Source of the DNA: Sphingobacterium thalpophilum | GTDB taxonomy: Bacteria; Bacteroidota; Bacteroidia; Sphingobacteriales; Sphingobacteriaceae | Length of the DNA: 64,000 nucleotides | Assembly: GCF_038396785.1 (NCBI RefSeq) | Contig: NZ_CP151087.1 | Location: forward strand, 3,906,001 to 3,970,000 | Direction: 5' to 3' | Shown here: in pieces, positions 35,773-45,569 of the stretch | How positions within the stretch are numbered: position 1 is the stretch's first letter | How the letters are laid out: every line of letters starts with the position of its first letter | Notes under the pieces: model-generated | What the model was told of the DNA's origin: nothing | Seen by the model: only the letters and a program-made list of their open reading frames with translations | The model's database searches: none | Position numbers and translations under genes: made by a program

Positions 35773-37443
35773 TTAGAAATTACCTTTATTTACGTCCCAC
35801 CAAAGTCTGGTACCGCCTTTGTCAGGTCCACCCAACAAGGAGATTGCAGATTGTACTTCAGCTGCATTTGTATTGTATTCATTTTGTGGGAACGGTAAAC
35901 GGCGGATCTGTATTTTAGTATCGATCAGTCCACCGCTATTGTTGACAACAACTGGGAATAGACGTGGATATCCTGTACGGCGGAATTCACTCCAAGCCTC
36001 TTGTCCTTCAGGGAAGATCGCCAACCATTTTTGTGTGATAATACGTTCCAATTTTTCTTCGTTGGTAGCGCCCTCATTCCATTTGATTGTAAGAGCACTT
36101 GGTGATTCTGCATTATTCTTCGCATTGAACGGATCCTCGTAAGCTGCTGCCTTACTTGTATTATCATTTAGGTAAGTGCTTAAACCAGAAGTTACACCCC
36201 ATTGCGTAAAGGAAGTTTCCACTCCTTTTTCATAAAGTGATTGCGCTGTTCCGCCTGCATTGTTCCAACCTCTCAATGCCGCTTCGGCACGTAGGAAGTA
36301 AACCTCAGCAGCAGTCATTAATATCGGTGCTGTTGTCGCTACGAAAGTAGGCGTTGTACCTTCGGTATTCAAAGCGGATAGTTTTTGGTATTTATCCTTT
36401 TCGATACCATCAGCACCCGTACGGATTCCAATGTATTTACCGGCGAAAGCTGTTGTGGTTGCATCTTTAATGACAGGTGCCATGTATTTGGAGATACGCG
36501 GGTCATTCAGTCCTGTCATATAAGACGAAAGCGTCGCATTGATACGGGTATCGGCCCAGTTTTTGGAAATAAACCAAAGTGGATTGCTGTAGGTTCCATC
36601 TGCAGGTACAGTGATCTTGAAGTTTTCGCTATTGCTTTCCAAGACACCACCATTTGCCGGATCCAATGCTTTCTCAGCCTGTGTTTTCGCTAACGTCGCA
36701 TCGATTTTGACCAAACGCATCGCTAAACGAAGGCGCAATGAATTGGCAATTTTCAACCAATTTTTAAATCTGACCTGATTATCTGTATTCGGAAATACAA
36801 GATCGATCTGGTCAATTTTAGCAGCCATTGGACTATCTGCTTTGTACGATTTCAATGCGGTTACAGCCTCATCAAGCTCTTTGAAGAAAGCAGCATATAC
36901 ATCGGATTGTTTGTCGTATGGAACGGTGTTGGAGGTGCCGACTTTACTATATGGAATAGGGCCATAAATATCTGTCACCCGACTGGCCGCTTCTACTTTG
37001 ATCACCAAAGCCGAGCCCCATAGTGCGGGATAGGTTTCTGCAAGCCCATTGCTTTTTAGCTTTTCAATAGATTTAATGACATTCAGATAGAGTACTTTAA
37101 ATGGTTCTCCATTCCATCCGTTTACCATGGCGTAATTCAGGTTGTTCTGTCCACTATTAAACGGAGTAGGAGACATGAAGAAACCTGAAAATACATCCGC
37201 GTTTAGATTCTGCTGTACCTGATAAGAGTTCGGATCCCCTGCGCCTGAGAAATTGTAAATAGACATCTGTGCATTTCGTAAAAAAATCACAAGATCTTGA
37301 CCATCACCTTTTAAATCCTCATCCGTAACGCCAATGTTACTTTTATTATAGTCCTCAAAATTCTTGGTACAGCTACTTAAGGTGCCGCCAAGCATTAAAA
37401 AAGCGAGTGAGAACTTGGATATGTTTTTTATGTTAAATTTCAT
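35773..37443 (-). CDS. SusD/RagB-like nutrient-binding lipoprotein (SusD-like_2)
   Basis: A 556-aa outer-membrane lipoprotein with a lipobox (GGTLSSCTKNF), Cys at about residue 25. The FEDYNKSNIGVTDEDL start and a late TQKWLAIFPEGQEAWSEFRR segment are typical of the SusD-like_2 family (PF12771). TPR-like helices form the body. It captures the ligand above the SusC channel. It lies 96 bp after the SusC gene of the same operon. No hydrolase genes adjoin, so the substrate is not evident; oligopeptide or glycan uptake are both possible. Confidence 0.92.
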   Translation of the reverse strand: MKFNIKNISKFSLAFLMLGGTLSSCTKNFEDYNKSNIGVTDEDLKGDGQDLVIFLRNAQMSIYNFSGAGDPNSYQVQQNLNADVFSGFFMSPTPFNSGQNNLNYAMVNGWNGEPFKVLYLNVIKSIEKLKSNGLAETYPALWGSALVIKVEAASRVTDIYGPIPYSKVGTSNTVPYDKQSDVYAAFFKELDEAVTALKSYKADSPMAAKIDQIDLVFPNTDNQVRFKNWLKIANSLRLRLAMRLVKIDATLAKTQAEKALDPANGGVLESNSENFKITVPADGTYSNPLWFISKNWADTRINATLSSYMTGLNDPRISKYMAPVIKDATTTAFAGKYIGIRTGADGIEKDKYQKLSALNTEGTTPTFVATTAPILMTAAEVYFLRAEAALRGWNNAGGTAQSLYEKGVETSFTQWGVTSGLSTYLNDNTSKAAAYEDPFNAKNNAESPSALTIKWNEGATNEEKLERIITQKWLAIFPEGQEAWSEFRRTGYPRLFPVVVNNSGGLIDTKIQIRRLPFPQNEYNTNAAEVQSAISLLGGPDKGGTRLWWDVNKGNF

Positions 37444-37539
37444 CTTTTAATCGTTTGTATTTTAAGACTATATAAAATATCCTTGTCATTTTTGCCGATA
37501 TGTGGCTTTTTTAGACGTGGATACTTCATTGTCGTTCGT

Positions 37540-40500
37540 TTAGAAAGTTGCATTTAGTGTAAGACCGTAGTTACGTGTTGCCGGCATCATAAAGATATCC
37601 ACCCCACTTAAGGAATTACCTGTAGACATGGTTACTTCAGGATCGAAAGGAGCCTTTTTCGAGATATAGAATAGGTTTCTTCCTACAGCATTTACGCGAA
37701 GTTTTTTGAAGAAACTGTCTTTAATATTGAAGTCATAACCGAAAGTCAATTCACGCAACCGCACCACCGTTCCGTCGTAAATATATTGACTGCTAACAGG
37801 GCCCATACCAGCTGTGGAAGTGTACCATTTTTCTGCATCGACTGTTGTTACGGCTTTACCGCTTGGTGTAACCCCATTGATACTAACGCCGCCATTGGCA
37901 CGAGCGTCGCCACTGACTTTTGAAACACCGTAACCATCAAGCAATGCTTGTGTCACCGACATGACCTGATAATCAAATTTACCATCGATCAGGAAGCTTA
38001 AGTTGAAATTTTTATAATTGAAACTGTTGTTCCAGCCCATTTGCCAGATCGGGTTGGAATTCCCAAGTTTGGTAAATGTATTATTCTTTTGTGGAATACC
38101 ATCTTCAGAAATGATAATTCTTCCCTGACCATCACGTACAAAATCCTGACCATAGATATCGCCGAATGAACCACCGACTTTCAGTTTGGAAGCAAAGTTA
38201 TTGCGGCTTTCACCTGTTAGCGTGAATTCAGTGATCTCGTCTGCAAGTTTTACGATTTTGTTTTTATTGTACGTAAAGTTGACACTGGTCGTCCATTTGA
38301 AATCATCATTTTTGATCGCATCCAACGATACCAATGCTTCTACCCCTTGATTCTGAATGTCTCCGGCATTAACCGCATACATGTTGTTGAGGGATGCATT
38401 TCCAGCTGCAATTTTGAAAAATTGATTGGTGGTGTTTGTTTTGTAATAAGTAACGTCAACATTCAAACGGTTATTCCACATACGCCATTCTGTACCAATC
38501 TCCAAGGAAGCTGTTTTCTCTGGCTTTAATTCTTTCAAGAAAGCAATATCATTTACCGTTAATACCGCATAAGGGTCTACCCGGTTGGTAAGCAATGTGG
38601 TGTAAGGCGGAAGGTCGTTTCCGACTTTTGCGTAGGAACCGCGGATTTTGGCCATATTGACAAATTCGGGTAGATTGAGCTTGTCATTTAGTACAATACC
38701 CAGACCTACAGAAGGGTAGAAGAAAGACGGTGTACCGGTATAGGCAAGGGTACTTGACCAGTCATTTCTAGCTGTTAAGTCCAGATAAACCCAGTTATCG
38801 TACGCTAAGTTAGCCGATGCGAATAGCGACTGTAGCTGTCTCCGGTTTGCGGATAATGTAGACGTAACAGGCGTTGTGGTATTTTGGATAAAGAACTGAT
38901 TTGGAATTTTCAGCCCATTTTTACCGCTGTTAAAATCAGTACCTTCTGTTTTCCAATCGGTGATACTTGTACCAACCAATCCTGTGATCTGTAGCTTATC
39001 ACCAATATTAAAGTTCATATTGGCGATCAAATCACCATATTGTTGCGTAATGGTCGTGTTGGTATAGCTATAAGCACCGTTTTCGCGTGCTAAGATGTGT
39101 TGCGTGCCGGCATAAGCTTTTCTATCCCATACCTCGCTGGTGCGGTCGACACTACCACGGGCCTGTACGCTGATCCAAGGTGCGATTTTATATTTCGCAC
39201 TACCGTTTAATAACAGGCGATTGCGTGTAGACCGGGTTGAGTTACGGTTCATAATCCACCAGGGATTCTGTTGCGTAGTTTCGTCGTCCGAAAGTGTAAA
39301 CCAGTTTTGGTCGTAAAGATTACGGCCTGTGTTAAACGTTTCGTAGTTTTTATAATCCGCGATATTTAAGCTTCGAGGTAATAAGTAGGTTCCAACTAAT
39401 GGACTGTAATAAAAACCCGAAGTCGGTGCATTATCCAATTTTTGCGTAATGTAATTAGCACTTCCTTCAACGGTCAACTTATTATCAAAGAATGAAGCAC
39501 TTTCTTTGAGATTGAAGTTGTGACGCATCAGGTCATTTTCTGGAAGAACACCTTTCGCAAGGGTATTGGCATAAGAGAAGTACGTTTGATTTTTTTCGTT
39601 ACCTCCGGATAGTGTCAATGAATTGGTAAAGTTGCTACCTGTACGGAAAAATTCCCCTACATTATCATAGTTGGCACCATTGGTTTTATCGCCCCAGCTA
39701 AATACACTGGTATTACTGTTTTTACCGCCTGAACCTTGACCGTATTGGTTTTGGAATTCAGGTGTCGAGACAGCCTGTTCTATTTGTGCACTTGATGAGA
39801 AGTTGATCGTTGTGCGGCCTTGCTTGCCTGATTTTGTTGTAATCAGGATAACGCCATTGGCGGCCTGGCTACCGTATAATGCGGCTGCGGAAGCGCCCTT
39901 TAATACAGAGATGTTTTCTATATCCTCTGGATTGATCAATGAAATCGGGTCTCCACCATCGCGCTGTCCACCGAATACATCGTCTGGCTGGTTTGCTAAA
40001 GTCTGGTTGTTGATCGGAACCCCATCGACAACATAAAGGACTTGGTTATTACCGGAAGCCGATTTGTTGCCGCGCAAAATAACTTTTGCTGAACCACCTG
40101 GTCCAGAAGAGCTGGAAGCAATGTTAACACCTGCAACTTTACCGTTTAAATTATTCGCCAAGTTGGTGCTTTTAACTTTGTTTAATTCGTCACCACTGAC
40201 CTGTTGCGTAGAGTATGTTAATGATTTTTGTGCACGGCTAATACCCAAAGCAGTAACGACCACACTTTCCAGTTGCTGTGTCTGTTCGTCCAGACTTACC
40301 GTCACTGTCGTTTCGCCGGGACCAAGTGTTACCGTTTTGTTTTCGTAACCGACTGTACTGATGTTCAGTATGCGATTCTTGTCATCCACATTGATCTGAA
40401 ATGCGCCTTTGATATCCGTAGAACTTGCATTGGAAGTACCTAATACTTTGATTGTGGCACCTGGAATAGGAGCTTTGGTTTTTGCGTCTATAACCGTTCC

Positions 40501-40599
40501 TTTTACCTGGTTGGTTTGCGCGTGCAATAAAGATGCTGAAAAAAGCATTGTTGGAACAATACCTAACACCCTTAATGTAGAGTATAATTTGTTATTCAT
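37540..40599 (-). CDS. SusC/RagA TonB-linked outer-membrane transporter
   Basis: A 1019-aa protein. Signal peptide to about residue 27 (LLHAQ), CarboxypepD_reg-like domain (QVKGTVIDAKTKAPIPGATI), a TonB-box-like LESVVVTALGISR, plug (VAGVNIASSSSGPGGSAKVI; LRGNKSASGNNQVLYVVDGV; NPEDIENISVLKGASAAALY; NGVILITTKSG), then the barrel ending LTLNATF. It imports the ligand captured by the following SusD across the outer membrane. No sigma factor or anti-sigma gene lies next to it. Confidence 0.95.
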   Translation of the reverse strand: MNNKLYSTLRVLGIVPTMLFSASLLHAQTNQVKGTVIDAKTKAPIPGATIKVLGTSNASSTDIKGAFQINVDDKNRILNISTVGYENKTVTLGPGETTVTVSLDEQTQQLESVVVTALGISRAQKSLTYSTQQVSGDELNKVKSTNLANNLNGKVAGVNIASSSSGPGGSAKVILRGNKSASGNNQVLYVVDGVPINNQTLANQPDDVFGGQRDGGDPISLINPEDIENISVLKGASAAALYGSQAANGVILITTKSGKQGRTTINFSSSAQIEQAVSTPEFQNQYGQGSGGKNSNTSVFSWGDKTNGANYDNVGEFFRTGSNFTNSLTLSGGNEKNQTYFSYANTLAKGVLPENDLMRHNFNLKESASFFDNKLTVEGSANYITQKLDNAPTSGFYYSPLVGTYLLPRSLNIADYKNYETFNTGRNLYDQNWFTLSDDETTQQNPWWIMNRNSTRSTRNRLLLNGSAKYKIAPWISVQARGSVDRTSEVWDRKAYAGTQHILARENGAYSYTNTTITQQYGDLIANMNFNIGDKLQITGLVGTSITDWKTEGTDFNSGKNGLKIPNQFFIQNTTTPVTSTLSANRRQLQSLFASANLAYDNWVYLDLTARNDWSSTLAYTGTPSFFYPSVGLGIVLNDKLNLPEFVNMAKIRGSYAKVGNDLPPYTTLLTNRVDPYAVLTVNDIAFLKELKPEKTASLEIGTEWRMWNNRLNVDVTYYKTNTTNQFFKIAAGNASLNNMYAVNAGDIQNQGVEALVSLDAIKNDDFKWTTSVNFTYNKNKIVKLADEITEFTLTGESRNNFASKLKVGGSFGDIYGQDFVRDGQGRIIISEDGIPQKNNTFTKLGNSNPIWQMGWNNSFNYKNFNLSFLIDGKFDYQVMSVTQALLDGYGVSKVSGDARANGGVSINGVTPSGKAVTTVDAEKWYTSTAGMGPVSSQYIYDGTVVRLRELTFGYDFNIKDSFFKKLRVNAVGRNLFYISKKAPFDPEVTMSTGNSLSGVDIFMMPATRNYGLTLNATF

Positions 40600-41047
40600 A
40601 TAGTATATGTGTTATATTCAGTTTTTTATATACATATTTTCATAACGGTGAAATTTTTAATGAAATGGGCTAATTCCATTTAGCATTTTGGTTAGAAGAG
40701 AAGATATTGAATAATCGGGGGGCAAAATAAGTGATTATTTGTAATAGTGTATATGCTATTCAATACCTAAGTTATAGGAAGAAAGAGCGGTGTGATTTCC
40801 CTTAATAAAGATCTAATTTACTATAGTTGAGCAAAAATCAAAAATTTTATGAAACAAAAATGATACATATAATGCGATTTTAATAGTTAATGTATTGATA
40901 TTGTTATGTGTTTTGTCATTTTTTTAAGTAGCGATTTTGGTACTGTCTTTCACCATCAGAAAGATATAAGCGGTTTAATTTCAACCGTGTACTTGATTTA
41001 AGAGCGATTTTAAAATAAAAAATGAGCTATTGTTTTGCATGCGGCTT
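40600..41047. other. Intergenic region upstream of SusC, 448 bp
   Basis: No gene is credible. On the minus strand a TTATTTTGCC stretch about 120 bp before the SusC start is a weak -7-like box. The rest is AT-rich and otherwise featureless to me; it also carries the end of the DMT permease transcript. Confidence 0.5.
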
Positions 41048-41959
41048 CTATGTGGAAACATTCCCTTTGATGTTTTTGATATTAAAAAGGATAATTGCGA
41101 CAAGTATGATTCCGTAAGCAATATATTTTATTGGAGAAACGGATTCTCGAAAATAGGTTGCGGCTAAAGTAAATGCGATCAGCGGATTAATATAGAGCAG
41201 AACGCCAGTCGTTGTTGATGAAATGCCAATGAGTGCATACATGCTCAGGAAAAGGGGGATAATTGTGAATAGCGATGCGATGAGTATTATGGTGCCCCAA
41301 AATATGGGTTCTGCCGGAATTGCATGATGATTGTAGATTAGTTTGGGGATCACAACCAATGCACATATACTGAGTTGGATCACCAATTGATTGAGTTTAT
41401 CGAAACCCGTAGATACCCGTTGTACGATCAGATAAAAAGCGTAACAGGTGGCAATGGTAATAGCCCAGAGGACATCATGTAACGAACCTTTTGCAAGCAG
41501 ACAAACGCTGCCAAAGGCAATAAAAAGCGCTGTTTTTTGCTGGTTCGTTAGCTCCTCCTTGAGCATGAGGTAGGCACCCGCCGCAGTGATCAGGGGGCAG
41601 GTCAGGTAAGCCAATGCCGCAGACTGAATGCTAATATGGTTGACCGCATAAATATAGGTAAACCAGTTTCCAAAGATGAACGCCGACGCGAGTAGGGTAA
41701 GGCAGGTCTGGCGGAGCTTGTCCGCCCGAGGCAGAAGTTGGAACTTCCGAATATCAGCTTGCATGGTTTTTCTTCGAAACAGCAACAGGTATATCCAGAG
41801 GATCAGGAGCGCCGTTATTATTCTAAAATACAGAATATCTTCGGCCGGATAGCCGCGTATCCAGCGTACAGGGATAGACATAAATCCCCAGATAAAAGGG
41901 GCCAAAAAAGCCGCGAAAAGATATTTTCCGCGGCTTGCTGTTTCGTTGTTATTTTCCAC
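41048..41959 (-). CDS. DMT/EamA family permease
   Basis: A 303-aa inner-membrane protein with ten hydrophobic helices in two EamA repeats (FAAFLAPFIWGFMSIPVRWI ... ; VLWAITIATCYAFYLIVQRV ...). The end of helix 9 has the LYINPLIAFTLAATYFRE signature common in EamA transporters. Substrates range from amino acids to nucleotide sugars and cannot be told here. The start is 3 bp after the RidA stop, so the two are cotranscribed. Confidence 0.88.
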   Translation of the reverse strand: MENNNETASRGKYLFAAFLAPFIWGFMSIPVRWIRGYPAEDILYFRIITALLILWIYLLLFRRKTMQADIRKFQLLPRADKLRQTCLTLLASAFIFGNWFTYIYAVNHISIQSAALAYLTCPLITAAGAYLMLKEELTNQQKTALFIAFGSVCLLAKGSLHDVLWAITIATCYAFYLIVQRVSTGFDKLNQLVIQLSICALVVIPKLIYNHHAIPAEPIFWGTIILIASLFTIIPLFLSMYALIGISSTTTGVLLYINPLIAFTLAATYFRESVSPIKYIAYGIILVAIILFNIKNIKGNVST

Positions 41960-41962
41960 GGA

Positions 41963-42349
41963 TTAATCTTTCCAGGCAATGACCGAAATTTCGACATTTA
42001 CATTCTTAGGAAGGGTTTTTACCGCAACACACTCACGTGCTGGTTGCGCTTCCTTAAAATATTCGGCATAGACTTCATTGACTAAGGTAAAATTGCCCAT
42101 ATCACTTAAGAAAATCGAAGCTTTGACAACATCTTCAAAAGTATATCCCGCATTGGTCAAGATAGCTTCTACATTTTTCAGTACCTGATGCGCTTCGTCT
42201 TTCACACCCGATGAAATTAATTCCATTGTTTCGGGAACCAGAGGAATTTGTCCAGAGACATATAATGTATTACCGGCTTTGATTGCCTGGTTATATGGTC
42301 CTATTGCAGCAGGAGCTTTGTCGGTATTTAAAATTTCTTTTTTTGACAT
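41963..42349 (-). CDS. ridA: RidA family reactive intermediate deaminase
   Basis: A 128-aa YjgF/YER057c/UK114 protein that hydrolyses reactive enamines and imines made by PLP enzymes. Family motifs are APAAIGPYNQAIKAGNTLYV and SGQIPL at the N-terminus and the C-terminal PARECVAVKTLPKNVNVEIS containing the catalytic Arg. It sits between a 43-codon membrane protein gene (12 bp upstream) and the DMT permease (3 bp downstream), forming a likely operon. Confidence 0.93.
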   Translation of the reverse strand: MSKKEILNTDKAPAAIGPYNQAIKAGNTLYVSGQIPLVPETMELISSGVKDEAHQVLKNVEAILTNAGYTFEDVVKASIFLSDMGNFTLVNEVYAEYFKEAQPARECVAVKTLPKNVNVEISVIAWKD

Positions 42350-42361
42350 GGATAACAGTGT

Positions 42362-42493
42362 TTAGGAAGTAAAAAATATTTTGTAGATCAGGCCCAATAA
42401 AAAGACGATAATGGCCGTTGCATTAATAATATGCATAGCTTTTATGCTGCCATTTGATGGGCGATCGGCGTTACGCTTTCTAAAAAAGTACAT
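42362..42493 (-). CDS. 43-residue single-helix membrane protein (DUF6728-like)
   Basis: An ATG frame of 44 codons encodes a basic N-terminus (FFRKRNADRPSNGSIKAMH), one transmembrane helix (INATAIIVFLLGLIYKIFF) and a two-residue tail. The size and arrangement match DUF6728-type Bacteroidota miniproteins, a family I name from memory and cannot confirm. It ends 12 bp before the ridA ATG on the same strand, which supports translation as the first gene of that operon. Confidence 0.6.
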   Translation of the reverse strand: MYFFRKRNADRPSNGSIKAMHIINATAIIVFLLGLIYKIFFTS

Positions 42494-42640
42494 GGAACTA
42501 AGTTACAACAGTAAATTAGAAAGTGAAAATGAAAAGATCAAAAACTTTGAAGGAACTCCCGGTAGACGATAAAACAAAATCCTGTACAAGTGGACGGTTT
42601 TTTTTGAATTTTAGTAACTTGGCAATGAAATAGAATTTAT

Positions 42641-43750
42641 ATGAATAATAAGATAGCATTAATTGGTGGCAGAATATACACTGGTGAGTCGATTTTGGAA
42701 CAAAAAGCATTGCTGATCAGCGAAGGTAAAATTGTGGCGATTGTCAATGACCAGGAGGTGCCTGCAGCTTATACCAGTTATCCAGTTAACGGGTCTACTG
42801 TTTGTGCCGGGCTGATTGACCTTCAATTGTATGGTGACGGATCGGACTTGTATTCTGCCGAACGTAGTGTAGCCTCTTTGGAACGCATCGCCGAGGGTTT
42901 GGTCGGTAAAGGAACGACTTCTTTTATGATGACCTTAGCGACCAATACCATTCCCGTATTTAAGGATGCCATTCGGGTGGCAGAAGGCTTTCGGCACGAT
43001 GCATTTTTAGGATTGCATCTGGAAGGTCCCTTTTTGAATCCTAAAAAACGGGGTGCGCATCCCGCGGAATTAATTATCGAGCCTACAAAGGAAAAGATTG
43101 ACGATCTTTTGTCCGGAAATCAGGTTGTCAAGATGATGACCATTGCGCCAGAATGTTTCGCTGATGATATCTTACAGCATTTGCAGGGCTATAATCTATT
43201 GCTCAGTGCCGGACATAGTGATGCGACTTTTGAGGAAGGTACCCACGGTTATGATCTGGGGATTCCAACAAGTACCCACCTGTTTAATGCCATGTCGCCG
43301 TTACATCATCGCGAAGTCGGGTTAGTCGGCGCAATTTTTAATCATCCGACTGCACAAGCAAGTATTATTGTCGACGGACATCATGTCAGCTTTGAAGCCG
43401 TAAAAATTGCGAAACGTCAGATGGCCGAGCGGCTGTTTATGATTACAGATGCTGTAGCCGCCTGCGATAAAGACATCTATCATCACGTATTGAACGATGG
43501 CTATTATTCCCTGCCTGATGGCACCATTTCAGGAGCGGCAATCTCCTTGCTTGAGGGGGTAAAAAATGCCGTGCAAAAGGTAGGCATACCACGCGATGAA
43601 GCGATCCGAATGGCGACGGTGTATCCGGCAAACCTGCTAAAACGAACGGATATCGGAAATCTAAATGCTGGAAGCATAGCGAATGTCATTGTCTTTAACG
43701 ACGACTTTAGGTTGGAGCAGGTGATTTTCAAAGGTGAGTTAAAGCATTGA
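42641..43750 (+). CDS. nagA: N-acetylglucosamine-6-phosphate deacetylase
   Basis: A 369-aa amidohydrolase converting GlcNAc-6-P to GlcN-6-P and acetate. Motifs are GLIDLQLYG at residues 58-66 (NagA lacks the HxH of other amidohydrolases), the metal/substrate Glu in LHLEGPFLNPKKRGAH, the HSDATF segment, STHLFNAMSPLHHREVG and the catalytic Asp in MITDAVAAC. It would channel GlcNAc from chitin or cell-wall recycling into glycolysis. No nagB is seen nearby. Confidence 0.93.
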   Translation: MNNKIALIGGRIYTGESILEQKALLISEGKIVAIVNDQEVPAAYTSYPVNGSTVCAGLIDLQLYGDGSDLYSAERSVASLERIAEGLVGKGTTSFMMTLATNTIPVFKDAIRVAEGFRHDAFLGLHLEGPFLNPKKRGAHPAELIIEPTKEKIDDLLSGNQVVKMMTIAPECFADDILQHLQGYNLLLSAGHSDATFEEGTHGYDLGIPTSTHLFNAMSPLHHREVGLVGAIFNHPTAQASIIVDGHHVSFEAVKIAKRQMAERLFMITDAVAACDKDIYHHVLNDGYYSLPDGTISGAAISLLEGVKNAVQKVGIPRDEAIRMATVYPANLLKRTDIGNLNAGSIANVIVFNDDFRLEQVIFKGELKH

Positions 43751-43844
43751 TCCATTTCGGAGAAGATTGGCCAATTGACCGACATTGACCAATATTATAT
43801 GTATCTTCGTTCGTTATTTTGAAAAAACACTATTCTATAGCTTG

Positions 43845-45470
43845 ATGAAACGTTCCCTATTATTTTTGGCAACAGCACTTTTTGTTTTATCTTCTTGTTC
43901 ATCCAAGAAAAATAAAAAACAGGAGCCTGTTAATACCACAACTACAAATGTCGAAATTGTAAAAAAAGATCCCCCCACAGTGCCCAAGCGCGAACGGGTG
44001 AAAAACACAATTGAAACAAAAGAACAGCCAGTTGCAGAAAAGAAGAAGGAAATTGTGGTTGATCTCCCTGTGTTACCACGCGAGTTCCGTGCAGCTTGGG
44101 TGGCCTCTGTTGCAAATATCAATTGGCCGAGCAAAAACAACCTGAGTACAGCCGAGCAGCAACAGGAAGCGATCGGCATTCTGGATTTTTTGAAAAATAA
44201 TAATTTTAATGCCGTAATCTTTCAGGTGCGTCCATCAGCCGATGCTTTTTATAAAAGTGATCTTGAGTCCTGGTCTTTCTTTTTGACTGGAACAGAAGGA
44301 CAGGCTCCATCTCCTTATTATGATCCACTTGATTTCTGGGTGGAACAGGCGCATAAAAGAGGGATTGAGCTGCATGTTTGGTTGAATCCTTATCGTGCTC
44401 ATCATACTGCTGGTGGTGCTGTTACCTCGACTTCTATGGCACGTAAAATGCCCGAATCGGTTGTCAAATTAAAACAGGGCTATTATTGGTTTGATCCATC
44501 TAAGCAATCTACACAGGATCATGCTGCGCGCGTGGTTATGGATATCGTCAAACGTTATGATATCGATGGTGTGCATTTTGACGATTATTTCTATCCTTAC
44601 GCGGAATATAATGGTGGCCAGGATTTTCCGGATTCGGATAGTTACAATGAATACAGACGTAATGGAGGGGATTTATCGCGCGGAGACTTCCGTAGAAATA
44701 GCGTAAATACCTTTATCGAACGTATTTATAAGGATATTAAGAAAGAGAAAAATTTTGTGAAATTCGGTATCAGTCCCTTTGGTATCTGGAAACCTGGTTA
44801 TCCGTCAGGAATTCAGGGGTCGAGTCAGTATGATATGCTTTATGCAGATGCTAAATTATGGTTGAATAAAGGTTGGATAGACTATTTTGCTCCGCAGTTG
44901 TATTGGCCTATACAGCCAGCCAAACAGAGTTATACGGCTTTGTTAAAATGGTGGGAAAGTGAAAATACATTGGGACGCCACCTTTGGCCGGGCATCAATA
45001 CGGTTGGCAGACGTGGTCCGGAATATGTTCAGGAAATTGTGAATCAAGTTGAGGCAGCACGTACACTATTGCCTGATAACCGGGAAGGTGTAATCCACTG
45101 GAGTTTGGCGGGACTGACCAAAAACCCGGCCATGACACAAGCTTTGGTGAATGGTCCTTATCAGGTGAAAGCATTGGTGCCAACAAGCCCTTGGTTGAAT
45201 GCAAATCCTTTGTTAAAACCGACTTTGCTACTGACTCCACAGGGAGGAAATATCTTTGCGAAATGGCAGCACCAGCAAATTGATCAGGTTTCAAAATGGG
45301 TACTATATCTCAACTACGGTGGGGTATGGCAATATGAGATTCTGGATCCGGGAGTTACAAGTAAGGACATTCCAACGACATTAAACAACAAAAAACTGCA
45401 GTATATTGCGGTAAAAGCTGTTGACCGCCTGAGCAATGAAGGGCCTTATGTCGCTGAGAAGATAAAATAA
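43845..45470 (+). CDS. Family 10-like glycosylhydrolase GHL10 (DigH-like), lipoprotein
   Basis: A 541-aa protein from ATG 43845; upstream in-frame codons to 43785 would spoil the lipoprotein signal MKRSLLFLATALFVLSSCSS, with Cys at about residue 18. A Lys/Thr/Pro-rich linker precedes the GHL10 barrel: REFRAAWVASVANINWPS, VIFQVRPSADAFY, LHVWLNPYRAH, and the acidic strand DIDGVHFDDYFYPY. DigH of E. coli, an outer-membrane lipoprotein of this family, cuts denuded peptidoglycan. This copy shares the lipid anchor with DigH, unlike the 6639-8186 paralogue. Confidence 0.88.
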   Translation: MKRSLLFLATALFVLSSCSSKKNKKQEPVNTTTTNVEIVKKDPPTVPKRERVKNTIETKEQPVAEKKKEIVVDLPVLPREFRAAWVASVANINWPSKNNLSTAEQQQEAIGILDFLKNNNFNAVIFQVRPSADAFYKSDLESWSFFLTGTEGQAPSPYYDPLDFWVEQAHKRGIELHVWLNPYRAHHTAGGAVTSTSMARKMPESVVKLKQGYYWFDPSKQSTQDHAARVVMDIVKRYDIDGVHFDDYFYPYAEYNGGQDFPDSDSYNEYRRNGGDLSRGDFRRNSVNTFIERIYKDIKKEKNFVKFGISPFGIWKPGYPSGIQGSSQYDMLYADAKLWLNKGWIDYFAPQLYWPIQPAKQSYTALLKWWESENTLGRHLWPGINTVGRRGPEYVQEIVNQVEAARTLLPDNREGVIHWSLAGLTKNPAMTQALVNGPYQVKALVPTSPWLNANPLLKPTLLLTPQGGNIFAKWQHQQIDQVSKWVLYLNYGGVWQYEILDPGVTSKDIPTTLNNKKLQYIAVKAVDRLSNEGPYVAEKIK

Positions 45471-45494
45471 CGAGTTATTGTGTTATCAACACTT

Positions 45495-45531
45495 AAAAAA
45501 GGGATATCTGAATTTTAGATATCCCTTTTTT
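45495..45531 (+). terminator. Terminator after the DigH-like gene
   Basis: AAAAAAGGGATATCT pairs with AGATATCCCTTTTTT around a 7-nt loop, followed by T residues. It is strong on both strands and lies 25 bp after the stop. Confidence 0.85.
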
Positions 45532-45569
45532 GTTTTGAATTGTAATCTATGCAAGGTAAATTTATAGTT

